From an uncultured Oscillospiraceae bacterium (GTDB lineage Bacteria > Bacillota > Clostridia > Oscillospirales > Acutalibacteraceae), in NCBI GenBank assembly GCA_905192745.1, contig CAJJLZ010000002.1:1-64000 (forward strand): DNA of 64,000 bases, written 5' to 3'. Made by a program: the position numbers and the translations under genes. Of the stretch, positions 62,065-64,000 are shown in pieces. Numbering within the stretch: position 1 is the first letter of the stretch; each line of letters begins with the position of its first letter. The notes below the pieces were generated by a model. That model worked only from the letters and a program-made list of their open reading frames with translations, did not search any database and was not told where the DNA came from.

Positions 62065-62658
62065 TTATCCGATATATCGCGGATACCTGTCCTTGTCCGA
62101 CTCGGTGATTTTCCGTAAGACTTTGCAGGGAACACCCACGGCGACCACATGGGGAGGAATATTGGTTTTTACGACGCTTCCGGCGCCAATGACGGTACCT
62201 TCGCCAATGGTAACCCCGGCGAGGATTGCTGCGCCCGCGCCGATCCATACATTGTTCCCTATGGTTATTGGTTTGGCGATTTCGAATCCCTGATTGCGCT
62301 GCTCGGCGTCGATCGCGTGTTCCGCGGTGGTGAAGCAGCAATTTGGCGCAATGAATACGTTATTGCCAAAGGTAACCGACGCTCCGTCGGTAATCACGAG
62401 ATTATGATTGGAATAAAAATTGTCTCCCACCGAAATATTATAGCCATGATCGCACCAGAAGGGGGCGGTTATCGCGACATTCTTTCCCAGGCGGCCGATG
62501 ATTTTCTCCAATATTCGCCGCTTTGTTTCCGCGTCGCTGGGACGGCATTGGTTATATTCATGGCATAAATCAATGCATCGCAGGATATCCGCGTCGTTTT
62601 GGGGATCATCCTTTGGATTGAACAAATAACCGGCGGCCGCCTTTTCTTTTTCGGTCAT
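62065..62658 (-). CDS. Sugar O-acetyltransferase (maltose/galactoside acetyltransferase family)
   Basis: A 197-aa protein with the N-terminal maltose-acetyltransferase helix region (EKAAAGYLFNPKDDP) and a left-handed beta-helix of hexapeptide repeats (FYSNHNLVITDGASVTFGNNVFIAP as seen in its parts ISVGDNF, VTFGNNVFIAP, ITIGNNVWIGAGAAI, VIGAGSVV). The catalytic His is probably in TTAEHAID. It transfers acetyl from acetyl-CoA to the 6-hydroxyl of a sugar. Length matches the family (185-200 aa). A monocistronic gene. Confidence 0.92.
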   Translation of the reverse strand: MTEKEKAAAGYLFNPKDDPQNDADILRCIDLCHEYNQCRPSDAETKRRILEKIIGRLGKNVAITAPFWCDHGYNISVGDNFYSNHNLVITDGASVTFGNNVFIAPNCCFTTAEHAIDAEQRNQGFEIAKPITIGNNVWIGAGAAILAGVTIGEGTVIGAGSVVKTNIPPHVVAVGVPCKVLRKITESDKDRYPRYIG

Positions 62659-62925
62659 CTTTCGGCCCTCTCCTTTGCTTTTTTTTCGATTGTATTATAA
62701 ACCTTTTTGAAAGTCAAATTGCTTTGGACAGTCCGCCTTTGCTTCCGTCATGGCGGATATCCCGTCCGGGAACAGAGAATTTCCTCTTTTTTCTTGTTTT
62801 TCTTGACGGACGGCAATGGGACGGATACAATAAATACCGGAACGACGTTCTCCCGGCGGGAACGGACGCGCGGCTCTCATTCTATTATTTTTTGAATTTG
62901 TTTCGCCGGAGAAATGGAGCTTGTT

Positions 62926-64000
62926 ATGGCTGAAATCCGCCCTTTCCGCGCCCTGCGCTTCACCCCGGAGGCGGGAAAAATTGAGGAACTGACCTGCCCG
63001 CCCTACGATATTATCAGCGAATCCCAGCGGCAGGCGTATCTGGCCCGTAATCCGCACAACATTGTGCGGCTGGAGCTTCCCCGCGACGGGCAGGATCCGT
63101 ATCGGGAGGCGGGGGACACCCTGCGCCGCTGGATTGCGGAAGGCATCCTTCGTCAGGACGATAAGCCGGCGCTGTATGTCTATGAAATCGAATTTTCGCT
63201 GGACGGGCCGAGCGATATCAGCGGCATGAGCGGCGGGGACCGCAGTGTGATGGGCCTGATCGGCTTGGTGAAGCTGGAGGAGTTTGAGAAAGGGATCATC
63301 CTGCCGCATGAGGAGACCCTCTCCAAGGCCAAGACCGACCGGTTTAATCTGATGAAGGCCACCAACTGCAATTTCAGCGATATCTATGCGCTGTATATGG
63401 ATGACGGCGGGGAAGAGGAAGCGCTGGATATTCTGGCGCTGGTCTCCCGCGAACAGCCGGTGACCGAGATGACCGACGAGGCGGGGCTGATCCACCGTCT
63501 GTGGGCGATTACCGACGAGGGCGTGATTACCCGGATCAGCGCTCATCTGGCGGATACCAAGCTGTATATCGCGGATGGCCATCACCGTTATGAAACCGCC
63601 CTGAACTACCGCAATTATCTGAGGGAGCAGGGGGTGCCGGAGGGTACCGCCGCCGATTATGTCATGATGATGATGGTGGAAATGAGCCATCCCGGGCTGG
63701 TGGTGTTCCCCACCCATCGGATGGTGCGGGGACTGGCGTCCTTCGACGCGGAGGCGGTTCTTGCCGCCTGCGAGCCGTATTTCGATATTCTGCGGGATGT
63801 GGCGCTCTCTTCGGCGGATGAGGCGCTGGAGCACGCTTACCGCGATGGAAAACACGCTTTCGGTTTCTATACCGGCGGTGATACCTTCGTCCTTCTTACG
63901 CTGCGGGACCCGGCCGTGATGGATGGACTGCTGCCTGGCCTGTCTCCCGCTTCCCGTTCGCTGGATGTGACCATTCTGCACACGCTGGTGCTGGAACGGC
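62926..64000 (+). CDS. DUF1015 family protein (partial, runs off the window)
   Basis: An ATG with GGAGA-type sequence upstream opens a frame of 358 codons still open at the window end; family members are about 410-430 aa. The start ADIRPFRALRF-like pattern (AEIRPFRALRFTPEAGKIEELTCPPYDI) and the signature YIADGHHRYETALNYR are diagnostic of DUF1015. The biochemical function is not established; it is often located near serine or phosphoserine biosynthesis genes in Clostridia. Confidence 0.9.
   Translation, partial: MAEIRPFRALRFTPEAGKIEELTCPPYDIISESQRQAYLARNPHNIVRLELPRDGQDPYREAGDTLRRWIAEGILRQDDKPALYVYEIEFSLDGPSDISGMSGGDRSVMGLIGLVKLEEFEKGIILPHEETLSKAKTDRFNLMKATNCNFSDIYALYMDDGGEEEALDILALVSREQPVTEMTDEAGLIHRLWAITDEGVITRISAHLADTKLYIADGHHRYETALNYRNYLREQGVPEGTAADYVMMMMVEMSHPGLVVFPTHRMVRGLASFDAEAVLAACEPYFDILRDVALSSADEALEHAYRDGKHAFGFYTGGDTFVLLTLRDPAVMDGLLPGLSPASRSLDVTILHTLVLER

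Noticed and set aside
1..64000. rRNA or tRNA genes
   Set aside because: No tRNA cloverleaf or rRNA segment was recognised on either strand by eye.

Overview
The window looks like chromosome from an anaerobic, endospore-forming Clostridia (Oscillospirales/Ruminococcaceae-like). The evidence is a moderately GC-rich sequence with purine-rich ribosome binding sites, a sigK gene, a SpoIID-type domain, rubrerythrin, and clostridial two-component and sortase genes. No rRNA or tRNA gene was recognised. All family names come from reading the translations; no database search was run.

Layout. 1-9.6 kb is ordinary chromosome: a ROK repressor, a truncated ROK kinase, a small membrane protein, a VanRS-like two-component pair, a DEAD-box RNA helicase, a thioredoxin-fold protein without a CXXC motif and a glutaminase A-like (DUF4965/5127) protein. 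At 9651-10052 (minus) lies the 3' half of sigK, the late mother-cell sporulation sigma factor. Its 5' half is 36.7 kb away at 46719-47066, same strand and in the correct order. Between them is a skin-type intervening element (about 10037-46736) with a SpoIVCA-like large serine recombinase at its left end. Joining the halves at the shared AATG gives a 239-residue pro-sigma-K.

The cargo is the surprise. Nearly the whole element (12.4-44.5 kb) is one carbohydrate locus: a LacI regulator, four GH31 enzymes, a GH65 phosphorylase, a six-hairpin glycosidase, beta-phosphoglucomutase, two solute-binding proteins, two ABC permease pairs, a DUF5696 protein and an NHL/TPR/Yip1 membrane protein. The last two secreted GH31 enzymes (1096 and 1281 aa, both with CBM35 modules) match in order, size and domains the 3-alpha-isomaltosyltransferase and 6-alpha-glucosyltransferase (CtsY, CtsZ) that make cyclic tetrasaccharide (cycloalternan) from starch. 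The inferred pathway is: alpha-glucan is converted outside the cell to cycloalternan, imported, opened by GH31 enzymes, split by GH65 phosphorolysis to beta-glucose-1-phosphate, and isomerised by PgmB to glucose-6-phosphate. No transporter ATPase is present, so a shared MsmX-type ATPase is expected elsewhere. The element's right end holds decayed mobile-element genes.

47-64 kb returns to chromosome: HtrA with an adjacent two-component system (CssRS-like arrangement), rubrerythrin, and a minus-strand cluster of cysteine desulfurase, sortase B, ThiI and a 1164-aa protein fusing CinA, a sortase fold that has lost its catalytic His and Cys, and a SpoIID/LytB domain. Two small membrane proteins, a sugar O-acetyltransferase and a DUF1015 gene running off the end complete the window.

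The two most notable things are a complete cycloalternan-type locus riding inside a sigK-interrupting element, and the CinA-pseudosortase-SpoIID fusion.
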